Assembly: GCF_002285415.1 (NCBI RefSeq)
Contig: NZ_NSBU01000006.1
Coordinates: 1 to 64,000 of the forward strand
Direction: 5' to 3'
Length of the DNA stretch: 64,000 bases
From: Actibacterium pelagium
Lineage (GTDB): Bacteria > Pseudomonadota > Alphaproteobacteria > Rhodobacterales > Rhodobacteraceae
Shown: piece after piece, positions 36,411-45,184 of the stretch
How positions within the stretch are numbered: position 1 is the stretch's first letter
Layout: every line of letters begins with the position of its first letter
Program-made: the position numbers and the translations under genes
Notes under the pieces: model-generated
Database searches by the model: none
What the model saw: only the letters and a program-made list of their open reading frames with translations
Told to the model about the DNA's origin: nothing

Positions 36411-36761
36411 ATGGAATTGCTTGTCGCCTCTGCTATCGGCGTCTTGACCGCGGCCGGGATTTATCTGGTCCTGCGGCTAAGAACCTTCCCGGTGATCCTT
36501 GGTATGTCGCTGCTGACCTATGCGGTGAACGTGTTCCTGTTCGCATCGGGACGACTGACCATCGGGGCCCCGCCCATCCTGTCGGACGACGTTACAACCT
36601 ATACCGACCCACTGCCGCAGGCTCTGGTTCTGACCGCGATCGTGATTTCCTTCGGGATGACAGCGGTTGTCGTGATGATCAGCCTTGGCGCTTATCTTGG
36701 GTCTGATGACGACCACGTCGACGATCAGCCAGAGTCGACCGGTTCGGAGGCAAGCCAATGA
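36411..36761 (+). CDS. mrpC: Na+/H+ antiporter subunit C
   Basis: The 116-residue NuoK-like protein has three helices and the conserved VILGMSLLTYAVNVFLFASG and TDPLPQALVLTAIVISFGMTA blocks. It forms part of the Mrp proton-translocating module. Its end overlaps mrpD by 4 bases. Confidence 0.95.
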   Translation: MELLVASAIGVLTAAGIYLVLRLRTFPVILGMSLLTYAVNVFLFASGRLTIGAPPILSDDVTTYTDPLPQALVLTAIVISFGMTAVVVMISLGAYLGSDDDHVDDQPESTGSEASQ

Positions 36762-38299
36762 CCCACTGGATCATTATGCCCATCGTTCTGCCTGCCTTCC
36801 TAGCACCGTTCATCGTTCTGGCTGCGCGTTATCACATCGGCATTCAGCGCGTCTTTTCGTTGGCCGGTGTCGCGGCCTTGGTTGTTCTGTCAGCCAGCCT
36901 TGTCTGGCAGGTCTCGGACGGTTCGGTTCTGTACTATCGCCTCAGTGACTGGGCTGCGCCCTTTGGGATCGTTCTGGTCGGGGACCGCTTGTCCACGATG
37001 ATGGTGCTGCTGACCTCTGTCCTTGCGCTTTTCGTGCTGCTGTATGCCATCGGGTCCGGCTGGGATGATCGCGGACGCCACTTCCATGCCCTGTTTCAGT
37101 TCCAGCTGATGGGCATCCTTGGCGCCTTCCTTACGGGCGACCTGTTCAACCTGTTCGTCTTCTTCGAGGTCCTGCTGATCGCGTCTTACGGTCTGATGAT
37201 CCACGCAGGTGGGAACGAGCGGCTTCGGGCGGGCGTGCAATACGTCCTATTCAACCTGATCGGGTCGACCCTGTTCCTGTTTGCCTTGGGCTCGATCTAT
37301 GCCGAAACCGGCACGCTGAACATGGCGGACCTGTCGAACCGCGTTGCGATGATCGGGGCCGAGGAAACGGTTGGCATCCGGATCGCTGCGGTTCTGCTGC
37401 TGTTGGTCTTTGCGATCAAGGCGGCCCTTGTACCGCTGCACTTCTGGCTGCCCTCCAGCTATGCCGAGGCCCCCGCGCCGGTGGCGGCGCTGTTTGCGAT
37501 CATGACCAAGGTTGGCGCCTATGCGATCATCCGTGTCTACACGATGATCTTCCCGCCCGATCTGGAGGCCACAATGGGCCTGCACGAGGTCTGGCTGTTG
37601 CCAGCGGCACTGGTTTCGCTTGCGATTGGGATGATCGGTGTGCTGGCCGCGCGCAAGCTGGATCGTCTGGTCGCTTTCTCGATCATTGGCTCTATGGGCA
37701 TGGTCATGGTGGCGATCTCACTCTTTGATCCTGCCAGCATTGCGGCTGCGCTGTACTACATCATCCACTCGACCTTGGCCGGGGCGGTATTGTTCCTGAT
37801 TGCCGATCTGGTCCGAACTGGCCGAGGCAACCTTGATCTGACCCCACAGCAGCCGATGATCGGCACCCATATGACTGCGGGCATGTTCTTTGCAGGTGCG
37901 ATCGCGATGGCTGGCCTGCCGCCACTATCCGGGTTCCTTGGCAAGCTTCTGGTGCTGAATGCCTCGTTCGAGGCCGACCTCATGGTCTGGGTCTGGGCGA
38001 TCGTCCTTGGGTCCAGCCTGGTCAGCGTCGTGGGCTTTGCCCGCGCTGGCAGCGTTGTGTTCTGGAAAGCGCATGGCACGCCGGTCGGCGAACCTGTCGA
38101 GGGCACCGGAAAGCCCGCCGCACTTAGCTATGTTGCGATCGGCGGATTGTTTGCCCTTCTGGTCGCGCATACCGTTTTCGCCGGCAAGGTTCATGGCTAC
38201 ACCACCGCCATCGCGACAGAGCTTTTCGACCACAAGACTTATATGTCCATTGTTCTAGAAACGCCGGGCAAGCTGAGCGACTATAAGGGGGGACACTGA
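36758..38299 (+). CDS. mrpD: Na+/H+ antiporter subunit D
   Basis: The 513-residue NuoN/M-like subunit has about 14 membrane helices and key conserved regions: GDLFNLFVFFEVLLIASYGL with the trans-membrane Glu, AALVPLHFWLPSSYAEAPAPV, and RKLDRLVAFSIIGSMGM. It is essential for antiport in the complex. It overlaps mrpC and precedes mrpE by one base. Confidence 0.96.
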   Translation: MTHWIIMPIVLPAFLAPFIVLAARYHIGIQRVFSLAGVAALVVLSASLVWQVSDGSVLYYRLSDWAAPFGIVLVGDRLSTMMVLLTSVLALFVLLYAIGSGWDDRGRHFHALFQFQLMGILGAFLTGDLFNLFVFFEVLLIASYGLMIHAGGNERLRAGVQYVLFNLIGSTLFLFALGSIYAETGTLNMADLSNRVAMIGAEETVGIRIAAVLLLLVFAIKAALVPLHFWLPSSYAEAPAPVAALFAIMTKVGAYAIIRVYTMIFPPDLEATMGLHEVWLLPAALVSLAIGMIGVLAARKLDRLVAFSIIGSMGMVMVAISLFDPASIAAALYYIIHSTLAGAVLFLIADLVRTGRGNLDLTPQQPMIGTHMTAGMFFAGAIAMAGLPPLSGFLGKLLVLNASFEADLMVWVWAIVLGSSLVSVVGFARAGSVVFWKAHGTPVGEPVEGTGKPAALSYVAIGGLFALLVAHTVFAGKVHGYTTAIATELFDHKTYMSIVLETPGKLSDYKGGH

Positions 38300-38300
38300 C

Positions 38301-38801
38301 ATGCTGCGCGTTTATCACTGGCTGTTTCCGCATCCGTTACTGACGCTGATCCTTGCTGTTGTCTGGGTCCTTCTTCAGAACAAGATCAGCGCAGGGATGG
38401 TCGTTTTCGGCATTATCCTTGGGATTATCATTCCACGGATCACGGCCATCTGGTGGCCTGACCGACCCAAGTCGTTCCATTTGGGCAAGATGATCACCTA
38501 TAGCTTTATGGTGCTTTGGGACATCGTCGTCGCAAACATTCAGGTGGCGTGGATTGTAATTTCGGTCCCGAATTCCAAGCTGAAACCTGCATGGATCACT
38601 GTTCCGCTGGAACTGAAGCACCCCGAGGCGATCACGGTTTTGGCCGGAACCATCACCCTGACGCCCGGAACAGTCTCTGCCGACTTGTCGAGCGAAGGTA
38701 ACAGCCTTCTGGTTCACGTGTTGCACACGGACGATCCGGATGCTGTCCGCGATGACATCAAATCCCGCTACGAGCGCCGCTTGCTGGAGATTTTCTCATG
38801 A
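38301..38801 (+). CDS. mrpE: Na+/H+ antiporter subunit E
   Basis: The 166-residue protein has N-terminal helices and the conserved AGTITLTPGTVSADLSSEG segment near residue 115, followed by a cytoplasmic tail, typical of MrpE. It overlaps mrpF by 4 bases. Confidence 0.94.
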   Translation: MLRVYHWLFPHPLLTLILAVVWVLLQNKISAGMVVFGIILGIIIPRITAIWWPDRPKSFHLGKMITYSFMVLWDIVVANIQVAWIVISVPNSKLKPAWITVPLELKHPEAITVLAGTITLTPGTVSADLSSEGNSLLVHVLHTDDPDAVRDDIKSRYERRLLEIFS

Positions 38802-39085
38802 CGATAGCCCAAGGACTGTTTGATTTCGCGCTTATCATCGCGATGGTTGCGCTGGCGGTTGGTCAGGTCTTGTGCATGGCTCGACTGGTCATTGGCCCGA
38901 CAACTGCAGACCGCATTCTGGCCCTTGATACCATGGTGATCAACGCTCTGGGCTTGGTTGTCGCCCTTGGCATGCATCAGGGCGTTAAGGTCTATTTCGA
39001 GGTTGGTGTTCTTGTCGCAATGCTGGGCTTTGTCTCCACTGTTGCGCTGGCCCGCTTCATCCTGAGAGGAGATATCATCGAATGA
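38798..39085 (+). CDS. mrpF: Na+/H+ antiporter subunit F
   Basis: The 95-residue protein has three helices; GPTTADRILALDTMVINALGL is the MrpF hallmark. Coupled by 4-base overlaps to mrpE and mrpG. Confidence 0.94.
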   Translation: MTIAQGLFDFALIIAMVALAVGQVLCMARLVIGPTTADRILALDTMVINALGLVVALGMHQGVKVYFEVGVLVAMLGFVSTVALARFILRGDIIE

Positions 39086-39450
39086 CCCTTTCAACGATTG
39101 CAACATTCGCAGCAGCTATTTCGCTTCTGATCGGCGCGGTGTTCGTGCTGGTTGGCGCTATTGGGCTGTTGAAGTTCAACGATCCGATGACCCGCCTGCA
39201 TGCGCCAACCAAAGTTGGTACGCTTGGCATCGGTATGTTGCTTTTGGCTTCGATCCTTTATGCTCTGGCACAAGGGGATCCATCGCTGCACGAACTACTG
39301 ATCATGGCGTTCCTGTTTGTGACGGCTCCGGTTTCGGCAAACTTCATTGCCAAGGTGACCATTCACCGTGGTACTTGCGAAACACCCCCGTCGCCGCCGA
39401 AAGACAGCACGTGGTCGACGCTTAATGCGCCGGATGATGCCCAAGGCTGA
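39082..39450 (+). CDS. mrpG: Na+/H+ antiporter subunit G
   Basis: The 122-residue protein has three helices with the MrpG motif IGLLKFNDPMTRLHAPTKVGTLG (first 20 shown in part). It is the last gene of the operon. Its final 29 bases overlap the convergent O-antigen ligase/polymerase gene, leaving no room for a separate terminator between them. Confidence 0.93.
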   Translation: MTLSTIATFAAAISLLIGAVFVLVGAIGLLKFNDPMTRLHAPTKVGTLGIGMLLLASILYALAQGDPSLHELLIMAFLFVTAPVSANFIAKVTIHRGTCETPPSPPKDSTWSTLNAPDDAQG

Positions 39451-40738
39451 CCTCGGCGGGTTCGCTTGGGGTGATTTCCTTAGTCGTGGCAAGTTCGCGG
39501 GCATGAATGCCCAGCATCAATAGCGCAGGCCAAAGCAGGTAGGCTTCGATCTCAATGTTCTCGCCGAAGGACAGAAGGATGAAGACCATAACGATCCCCA
39601 GCGGCAAGTAGCCGCGTGGGTTCTTGGCGGCGTCTACCAGGCACAAGACGGTTTGCAGCAGCATCGGAATGCCAAAGGCAAGCGCCCCGGTCAGGCCCTT
39701 TACGAAGAGCAGCCCGAACCATGTGTGATGGCTGCCGATGGGCATGTATTCCACAAGATGGGGCCCGGGCTGCACGGTTCCGTGGCCGAACCAGACGGCT
39801 TCTTCCTGCCAGCGTTCTTGGGCAATGCGTTGCAGGGTTGCGCGGACGCGTGTGCTGTCAGCGCGGGCTGATTTGAACGCATCGACTCCTGCACCAAGGG
39901 TCTGCAGAAGCCAAACCCCGATCACAGATAAAGAGGCCGTGGCTGCAGACAGGGCCAGCCAAGCCCAGCTACGCAGGACAAGCGGCATCATTCGCGGCCC
40001 GATGGAACAGGCCACAAGCCCGACCAGCCCCATTCGTGACTTTGAAGCAAGAATCATCAGCGTCCCGGCGGCCAGACCGATGGCTTTCCAGCGGGGCTCT
40101 TTTTCTTCCAACGCAAACAGTACCGTTGTCACGCCAAGCAATGCAGCAAAGGGCGACCAAGGGGCATAGAACTGCCAACGCGGTGTCCATGATGCCGGGT
40201 CAAAGGTGAACAGATAGACCGAGAAATACTCGGGGCCCGGGCCACCTACAGCTTTGAGGGGCGAGGTGAAAATACGTTCGGGCAGGCCGATGTAAGGGGC
40301 GACCAGCATCAGCGGGGCAAGGCAAAGCGTCCATAGGGCAAGCTTGCATTGGGCGCGAACGATCACCTCGCGCCGGATTGGCAGAACGGCACCGGCAAGG
40401 GGGAACAATGCGATGAGCGCCCAGCCCTTGGCCCACCCAATCGAGGATTTGATGGTCTTCTTAACCCCAAGGTCCCAATCCAGATGCCCTACCCAAAGCG
40501 CAACAAGCATCACGACCATACCGGCCATCCATGCCCAGACAATTGGTGGGACCGGCCCTGTGGCGCGCAGGTCTTCCCGGATCGCAGGGCCAAGGTAAAG
40601 CGACAGGACCGCCAAGCCCCCAAGGATCCATGCAAGAACCGGACCGACCACGTACAGCGCACCGACGGCGTAGAAGGGCCAAGTCCAGATCAGGGTTTTC
40701 CAGACGATGGTCTCGGCCGGGTTCTTCGGTCCGATCAT
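39422..40738 (-). CDS. O-antigen ligase / polysaccharide polymerase-like membrane protein (Wzy candidate)
   Basis: The 438-residue protein has about ten hydrophobic segments and a large periplasmic loop near residues 280-340 (WFGHGTVQPGPHLVEYMPIGSHHTWFG), the typical WaaL/Wzy region with conserved His/Gly. In this locus, with a flippase, chain-length protein and Wza, a polymerase role is more likely than lipid A ligation. It is the second gene of the wzz operon (4-base overlap). Confidence 0.82.
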   Translation of the reverse strand: MIGPKNPAETIVWKTLIWTWPFYAVGALYVVGPVLAWILGGLAVLSLYLGPAIREDLRATGPVPPIVWAWMAGMVVMLVALWVGHLDWDLGVKKTIKSSIGWAKGWALIALFPLAGAVLPIRREVIVRAQCKLALWTLCLAPLMLVAPYIGLPERIFTSPLKAVGGPGPEYFSVYLFTFDPASWTPRWQFYAPWSPFAALLGVTTVLFALEEKEPRWKAIGLAAGTLMILASKSRMGLVGLVACSIGPRMMPLVLRSWAWLALSAATASLSVIGVWLLQTLGAGVDAFKSARADSTRVRATLQRIAQERWQEEAVWFGHGTVQPGPHLVEYMPIGSHHTWFGLLFVKGLTGALAFGIPMLLQTVLCLVDAAKNPRGYLPLGIVMVFILLSFGENIEIEAYLLWPALLMLGIHARELATTKEITPSEPAEVSLGHHPAH

Positions 40739-42180
40739 GATTTTGGCGTGCCTTTAGCCAGTAGGTAACCAATGACGGGTTTGCGGATCCAAGCCAACAC
40801 CAAGGCCATGAACAGCATGAAACTGGCCGCACCACCTGCTGCTACGGCCAGTTTCCGCCGTGGCGAAGAGGGGGATTCCGCCAGGGTGGGGTCTTCGAGT
40901 ACCTGAACCAACGGGTACGAGGCAAAGATGTCGGTTTTCGATGACTGCTGACGCGCAATTGCCGAGGCAAAGACGGCTTCAGCCACTTTGAAATCGCGCT
41001 GCCGGTCCTCAAGGCGGGCGGCCAGCGGCGCAAGTCTGTCAAGCCGCGCAGTCTGGGCCTGCAGCTGGTTCGATAGTTCATCGAATTGCGCGGCAAGCCC
41101 GTTGCGATCTGCTTCTTGTTGGACAAGGTCGGTCAGCAATTCAGCGCGTCCGCCATTAGGCATACGTTCCAAAGCAATGGGCTGACCGGTGACTGTCGTC
41201 GCGCGTTCCACAGCGGCGGCGCGCGCAGCGTTCAGGGCGGACTGCGCCCGTTCGACAGCAGGGTGTTGCATGCCATATCGCGATTGCGCATCGGTCAGTT
41301 CGGCGGCTTGTGACGCCAAAGTCTCCAGTAGGGCCAGATAGGCGCTGTCAGAGTTCAAAAGCAGGATCAGGGCCGCTTGTTGTGCGTCTGTGCCCAGACG
41401 GGCCTGAAGGCGTGCGACTGCGCCCTCTTTCCGCTTCAACTCGGTTGCAAGCGTGTCGACCTGCGCCCTCAAAGAGTCATTGGCATCGACCTGCCGCGTG
41501 AACTGTTCGGCTGAATGCAGGCCAGTATCTTGCTGAAGCCGCGTGATCTCTGCCCGGGTTTCCGCAACAGAGGCCTTGTATTCCCGGATCGCCCCCAGCC
41601 CACTGTCCTCGCGGGTGGCCATCTCGTCACTACGCAGGCGGTCGATTTCGGTGAAAAACGCGTTCAGTAAGGCCGTTGCGCGTTTCTGCGCGGCCTCTGG
41701 AGAGGGGCCGACCATCTCGACATGGATGAAAGCGGTCTGGTCGACCAGTCGCACACGCGGAGAGCCGAACAGATTAGGTTTATGCCCGATGGAAGCCGCT
41801 GCTGCGCGAACAACGCGATCTGCGCCAAGTAGACGTTTGTAGGTCTCTGTCGGGCTGATGGAATTGCTGGAAAAGGCAGAGTTCGCGTATGACGAGGCCT
41901 GACCGATGTTGTTCAGGTTCACCGAAGCTGACGCACCAGAGCCCGGCAGGATCAGCGACAGGTGACTACTATATTTCAGTGGGGCGGTCTTCAAATAACC
42001 GGTAATCGGCGCCCAGATCGCCGCCGAGCCCAATGCAAACAGCGCGATATAGCGCGGCAACCGCCCCGCATCGGTCAGACGACCGCCCATCAGGATGCGC
42101 GACAAGCGCAACTGCCGAAGAGGCTGACGGACAATCGCGAAAACCTGTCGCGGTTTGGGTAGGGCTGTCAGAATGGACAT
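40735..42180 (-). CDS. Polysaccharide co-polymerase / chain-length determinant (Wzz family)
   Basis: The 481-residue protein has two membrane helices (near residues 50 and 460) flanking a long periplasmic region with coiled coil (EYKASVAETRAEITRLQQDTG, NGLAAQFDELSNQLQAQTAR). The periplasmic LEDPTLAESPSSPRRK before TM2 is typical. There is no C-terminal tyrosine-kinase domain, so it is a PCP without built-in BY-kinase. The ATG at 42180, seven codons inside the frame, is preferred because AAAGGAG precedes it. Site CCTACCC-N4-GGATAGG lies 88 bases upstream. Confidence 0.88.
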   Translation of the reverse strand: MSILTALPKPRQVFAIVRQPLRQLRLSRILMGGRLTDAGRLPRYIALFALGSAAIWAPITGYLKTAPLKYSSHLSLILPGSGASASVNLNNIGQASSYANSAFSSNSISPTETYKRLLGADRVVRAAAASIGHKPNLFGSPRVRLVDQTAFIHVEMVGPSPEAAQKRATALLNAFFTEIDRLRSDEMATREDSGLGAIREYKASVAETRAEITRLQQDTGLHSAEQFTRQVDANDSLRAQVDTLATELKRKEGAVARLQARLGTDAQQAALILLLNSDSAYLALLETLASQAAELTDAQSRYGMQHPAVERAQSALNAARAAAVERATTVTGQPIALERMPNGGRAELLTDLVQQEADRNGLAAQFDELSNQLQAQTARLDRLAPLAARLEDRQRDFKVAEAVFASAIARQQSSKTDIFASYPLVQVLEDPTLAESPSSPRRKLAVAAGGAASFMLFMALVLAWIRKPVIGYLLAKGTPKS

Positions 42181-42268
42181 GGCGGGCTCCTTTGCCCGCA
42201 ACCTAACAACGCACGCGTTTCAAAGCGCCCGCGCGCCGGGACAGGCAGGCGGGGCCTTTGGGCCGCCG

Positions 42269-42286
42269 CCTACCCGCAAGGATAGG
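42269..42286. promoter_or_regulatory. EPS palindrome a, upstream of wzz
   Basis: CCTACCC-GCAA-GGATAGG (CCTATCC-TTGC-GGGTAGG on the coding strand) lies between the LuxR-type regulator stop and wzz. It is one of four 7-4-7 palindromes in this locus. A further GGGTAGGG half-site overlaps its right end. Confidence 0.7.
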
Positions 42287-42292
42287 GTAGGG

Positions 42293-42907
42293 TTAGTAAA
42301 GCCCTTCGTCCCGGGCCACCAAGGCGGCCTGAGTTCGGTTGTTGACGCCCAGTTTGCGATAGAGCGTCTTCATATGCAGCTTGATCGTGGGCTCTGTCAG
42401 GCCCAAGTCGCGCGCGATTTCCTTGTTTGATTTCCCCTCGGTTAAGGCTTTTAGAACATCGTTCTCGCGTGGGGTCAGGCGTTGAGCGAGAGGATGAGCC
42501 TCTTCTTCCTCGGGGGCCTTCATGAAATCGAGGGGGGCGTATTGCTCGCCCATGGCCATGAACTTGACGGCATTCACCAGCGACTTCGCGGGCAATGTCT
42601 TAGGGATGAAACCGGCAGCGCCCATTTCCAAGGCTTGTTCGGCGATCTCGCGCGTGGCCTCACCAGAGATCAGGGCGACGCGCTGACCACCCTCCATATT
42701 CAGAACTTCACGCAGGCTATCCAGCCCTTTCATTCCGGGCATTTTGTAGTCGAGCAAAACAAGATTGAAAGGCGACTCGGTTTGGATTTTCTGGACGGCT
42801 TCTTCCAATGTCGCTGCAGAAGCTGTTTCAAGAGAGTCCTCTGCCGACAAGAACGCCGTCAACGTGTCCCGCAGCAAATCATGGTCGTCAGCAATCAAGA
42901 TTTTCAT
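42293..42907 (-). CDS. LuxR/NarL-type response regulator of the exopolysaccharide locus
   Basis: Starting at the ATG at 42907 (GGAAGGG upstream), the 204-residue protein has a receiver domain (MKILIADDHDLLRD, phosphoacceptor D53 in LLDYKMPGMKG, FIPKTLPAKS) and a C-terminal LuxR HTH (LTPRENDVLKALTEGKSNKEIA, TIKLHMKTLYRKLGVNNRTQAA). The frame extends 31 codons further, but that N-terminus is not receiver-like. No kinase is adjacent; the hybrid kinase with Hpt at 45185-47662 is the plausible phosphodonor. It probably binds the CCTATCC palindromes around it, including one in its own promoter. Confidence 0.92.
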   Translation of the reverse strand: MKILIADDHDLLRDTLTAFLSAEDSLETASAATLEEAVQKIQTESPFNLVLLDYKMPGMKGLDSLREVLNMEGGQRVALISGEATREIAEQALEMGAAGFIPKTLPAKSLVNAVKFMAMGEQYAPLDFMKAPEEEEAHPLAQRLTPRENDVLKALTEGKSNKEIARDLGLTEPTIKLHMKTLYRKLGVNNRTQAALVARDEGLY

Positions 42908-43003
42908 ATTTGCCCTTCCTTGGCGATTTCCCACATCTAACCAGTTAACGCGCCGGTTGTTAAGGTCCGGTTCTTCTCTAATCGCGGGGCGCCCAGACAA
43001 GGG

Positions 43004-43021
43004 CCTATCCGTTTGGATGGG
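43004..43021. promoter_or_regulatory. EPS palindrome d, divergent promoter of regulator and fused glycosyltransferase
   Basis: CCTATCC-GTTT-GGATGGG lies in the divergent region, 97 bases upstream of the regulator ATG and 143 upstream of the glycosyltransferase ATG. One base pair is mismatched compared with perfect symmetry. Confidence 0.7.
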
Positions 43022-43164
43022 TTTTGGCGAATTAGGGGCGGATCACCCTCCACCAGAGAGATGTGAACATGCCTTCGGGGCGATGTCCTGTCCGGGTGCG
43101 GAATTGCAGCGAATAGGGGTGTTTGGGCAAAAAGAGGTCAACACAACTTACGAAAGTATGACCC

Positions 43165-44520
43165 ATGAAACACCAGACAGACTTCCCCCGTCCCTTGAAC
43201 TCAGTAGACGTTCTTGGCGTTCCTGTCGTGGACGCCACAACGCGCCAGACCATCGATTGGATCTTGGCTGGCGGCGCTCGGACTGTTTCGTTTCTGAATG
43301 CGCATTGCGCCAACCTTCGGTCGAAGGACCCCCATTATGCTGCGGCGCTTCGCCGGACCGATCTTATTCTGCCTGATGGCGTTGGTGTTGAGATGGCCGC
43401 TCGGATGACCGGGCAGTGCCTGACCGAGAACCTGAACGGCACTGACTTTACACCAGAGTTGCTGCGCGTGGCTGCAGCGCAGGGGCGTTCAATCTTTCTG
43501 TTTGGTGGTGTGCCCGGCACGGCAGAAGCTGCTGCGCGTCAATTACTGCTGAAAGTTCCTGACCTTCGCATTGTCGGCACCCGGGACGGGTTTGCAGGCG
43601 CTGCAAACCCAAAGGAGGCCATCAACCAGATCAACGCGTCTGGCGCCGATATTGTGCTGGTTGCGATGGGCGTTCCCCTTCAAGAGATGTGGATCGACCG
43701 TCATGAGCGCGATCTGAATGCCTCTTTGATCCTTGGAGTAGGTGCTTTCTTCGACTTCATGGCCGGTAATGTTAGCCGGGCTCCCAAGATGGTTCGTAAA
43801 TCCAAGCTCGAGTGGGTCTGGAGGCTCGCGATAGAGCCCCGCCGCATGGCCAAACGTTATCTGCTGGGCAACTTCGCCTTCATGGCCCGCGCAGCGCGCT
43901 ATGCCGTTAGCCGGACCTCGATTGATACCGTGTTGAAGCGTGGCTTCGATATCGCGGCAAGCCTTTCCCTGCTGCTGTTGATCTCGCCGATCCTGCTGAC
44001 CGTTGCCGCACTGATCAAACTTGAAAGCCCCGGTCCTGCCTTGTTCCGTCAGGTGCGCGTCGGCAAGAACGGTGCCCACTTCACCATTCTCAAGTTCCGC
44101 AGCATGCACACCGATGCAGAGGCGCGTCTGGCCAAGATCCGCGAAACCTCTGACCGGGAAGGCGTTTGCTTCAAATCGCGTCATGACCCCCGCATTACCC
44201 GCGTTGGCCGCTTTATTCGCCGGTTCTCGATCGACGAGTTGCCACAGGTGCTGAACGTGCTGTTTGGTGACATGTCCTTGGTTGGTCCGCGCCCGGGCCT
44301 GCCGTCTGAAGTCGAGGCCTACCCGACGCGCGCAATGGAGCGTCTGCAGGCTCGCCCAGGGATTACAGGCCTGTGGCAGGTCTCGGGCCGCGCTGACATT
44401 GGCTTCGACAAGATGGTGGACATGGATGTCGCCTATGTCCGGTCGCGTTCCTTCCTGCTGGATCTGCTGCTTCTGGCACTGACCGCACGGGCCGTCTTGT
44501 CTGGCCGCGGCGCCTATTAG
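43165..44520 (+). CDS. Fused WecG/TagA/CpsF glycosyltransferase and polyprenyl-phosphate sugar transferase
   Basis: The 451-residue protein joins two enzymes. Residues ~10-235 form a GT26 domain (TVSFLNAHCANLRSKDP, ILPDGVGVEMAARM, GADIVLVAMGVPLQEMW). Residues ~250-451 form a bacterial sugar transferase catalytic domain: a membrane helix (ASLSLLLLISPILLTVAAL), then ESPGPALFRQVRVGKNG, LKFRSMHTDAEA, DELPQVLNVLFGDMSLVGPRP and RPGITGLWQVSGRADI. The C-terminal part should load sugar-1-phosphate on undecaprenyl phosphate; the N-terminal part should add the next sugar. It probably starts the repeat unit of the polysaccharide. Confidence 0.9.
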   Translation: MKHQTDFPRPLNSVDVLGVPVVDATTRQTIDWILAGGARTVSFLNAHCANLRSKDPHYAAALRRTDLILPDGVGVEMAARMTGQCLTENLNGTDFTPELLRVAAAQGRSIFLFGGVPGTAEAAARQLLLKVPDLRIVGTRDGFAGAANPKEAINQINASGADIVLVAMGVPLQEMWIDRHERDLNASLILGVGAFFDFMAGNVSRAPKMVRKSKLEWVWRLAIEPRRMAKRYLLGNFAFMARAARYAVSRTSIDTVLKRGFDIAASLSLLLLISPILLTVAALIKLESPGPALFRQVRVGKNGAHFTILKFRSMHTDAEARLAKIRETSDREGVCFKSRHDPRITRVGRFIRRFSIDELPQVLNVLFGDMSLVGPRPGLPSEVEAYPTRAMERLQARPGITGLWQVSGRADIGFDKMVDMDVAYVRSRSFLLDLLLLALTARAVLSGRGAY

Positions 44521-44538
44521 GCAAAGGTCTTTCCGGGC

Positions 44539-44560
44539 ACCCTATCCGAACGGGTAGGGT
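44539..44560. promoter_or_regulatory. EPS palindrome b, upstream of the sensor operon
   Basis: ACCCTATCC-GAAC-GGGTAGGGT extends the 7-4-7 core to nine bases per arm with one G-T mismatch. It lies 73 bases upstream of the periplasmic-protein/hybrid-kinase operon. No T-tract follows, arguing against a terminator of the preceding gene. Confidence 0.7.
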
Positions 44561-44633
44561 ACCCATCCCGAAACCCCTATGTCGGTAGTGATCATCGCTT
44601 GGTAGACACAGGAAGACAGTTAAGGAGTTTTCA

Positions 44634-45149
44634 ATGATCGCGGCACTCAACCGACTAGCCCAAGCTCTCTGCCTTTGCATCGGTTTTGCGACCTTCACTC
44701 ACGCGAACGATCTTGGAACGCCCCAAGGCGAAATTATCCTGACTGTCACTGGCCAGATCGAAGGCAGCAATGCAAGGGAGGCAGCTGTCTTCGATCTGGA
44801 CATGTTGAGGGCGCTGGATGCGACACAGATCACCACCGACACCAATTGGACTGAAGGCGTGCACACCTTCACTGGGGTCCGCTTGGATATTCTGCTGGAT
44901 CACATCAAGGCGAATGGCAATTTGATCTCGGCCGTAGCGATCAATGACTACTCAGTCGAAATCCCAGTTTCCGATGCCGAAGAAGGTGGACCCATCATTG
45001 CCTATGAAATGGACGGGCAACCCATGTCGCGCCGTGACAAAGGCCCCCTTTGGGTGATTTACCCGTTTGCCTCTTCAAGCAAATTCAGGAGCGAGGTCAT
45101 ATACTCTCGCAGTATCTGGCAACTCGACCGAATGGAGATCCGACAGTAG
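44634..45149 (+). CDS. Periplasmic protein resembling molybdopterin oxidoreductase domain
   Basis: The 171-residue protein has a signal peptide (LAQALCLCIGFATFTHA|ND). The mature part resembles the sulfite-oxidase-like fold (FDLDMLRALDATQITTDTNW, HTFTGVRLDILLDHI, VAINDYSVEIPVSDAE, PLWVIYPF) but is short and lacks an obvious molybdopterin Cys. Such proteins are often found beside hybrid kinases and may be periplasmic sensory partners. AAGGAG precedes the ATG. It is 35 bases upstream of the hybrid kinase, almost certainly the same mRNA. Confidence 0.75.
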   Translation: MIAALNRLAQALCLCIGFATFTHANDLGTPQGEIILTVTGQIEGSNAREAAVFDLDMLRALDATQITTDTNWTEGVHTFTGVRLDILLDHIKANGNLISAVAINDYSVEIPVSDAEEGGPIIAYEMDGQPMSRRDKGPLWVIYPFASSSKFRSEVIYSRSIWQLDRMEIRQ

Positions 45150-45184
45150 TTTTGGAATAACAGTATAAACGGAGGTCGCATCTT

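Noticed and set aside
42269-42286. Reading the palindrome after the LuxR regulator gene as a terminator
   Set aside because: No T-tract follows, and the same motif appears in two divergent intergenic regions where no gene ends.
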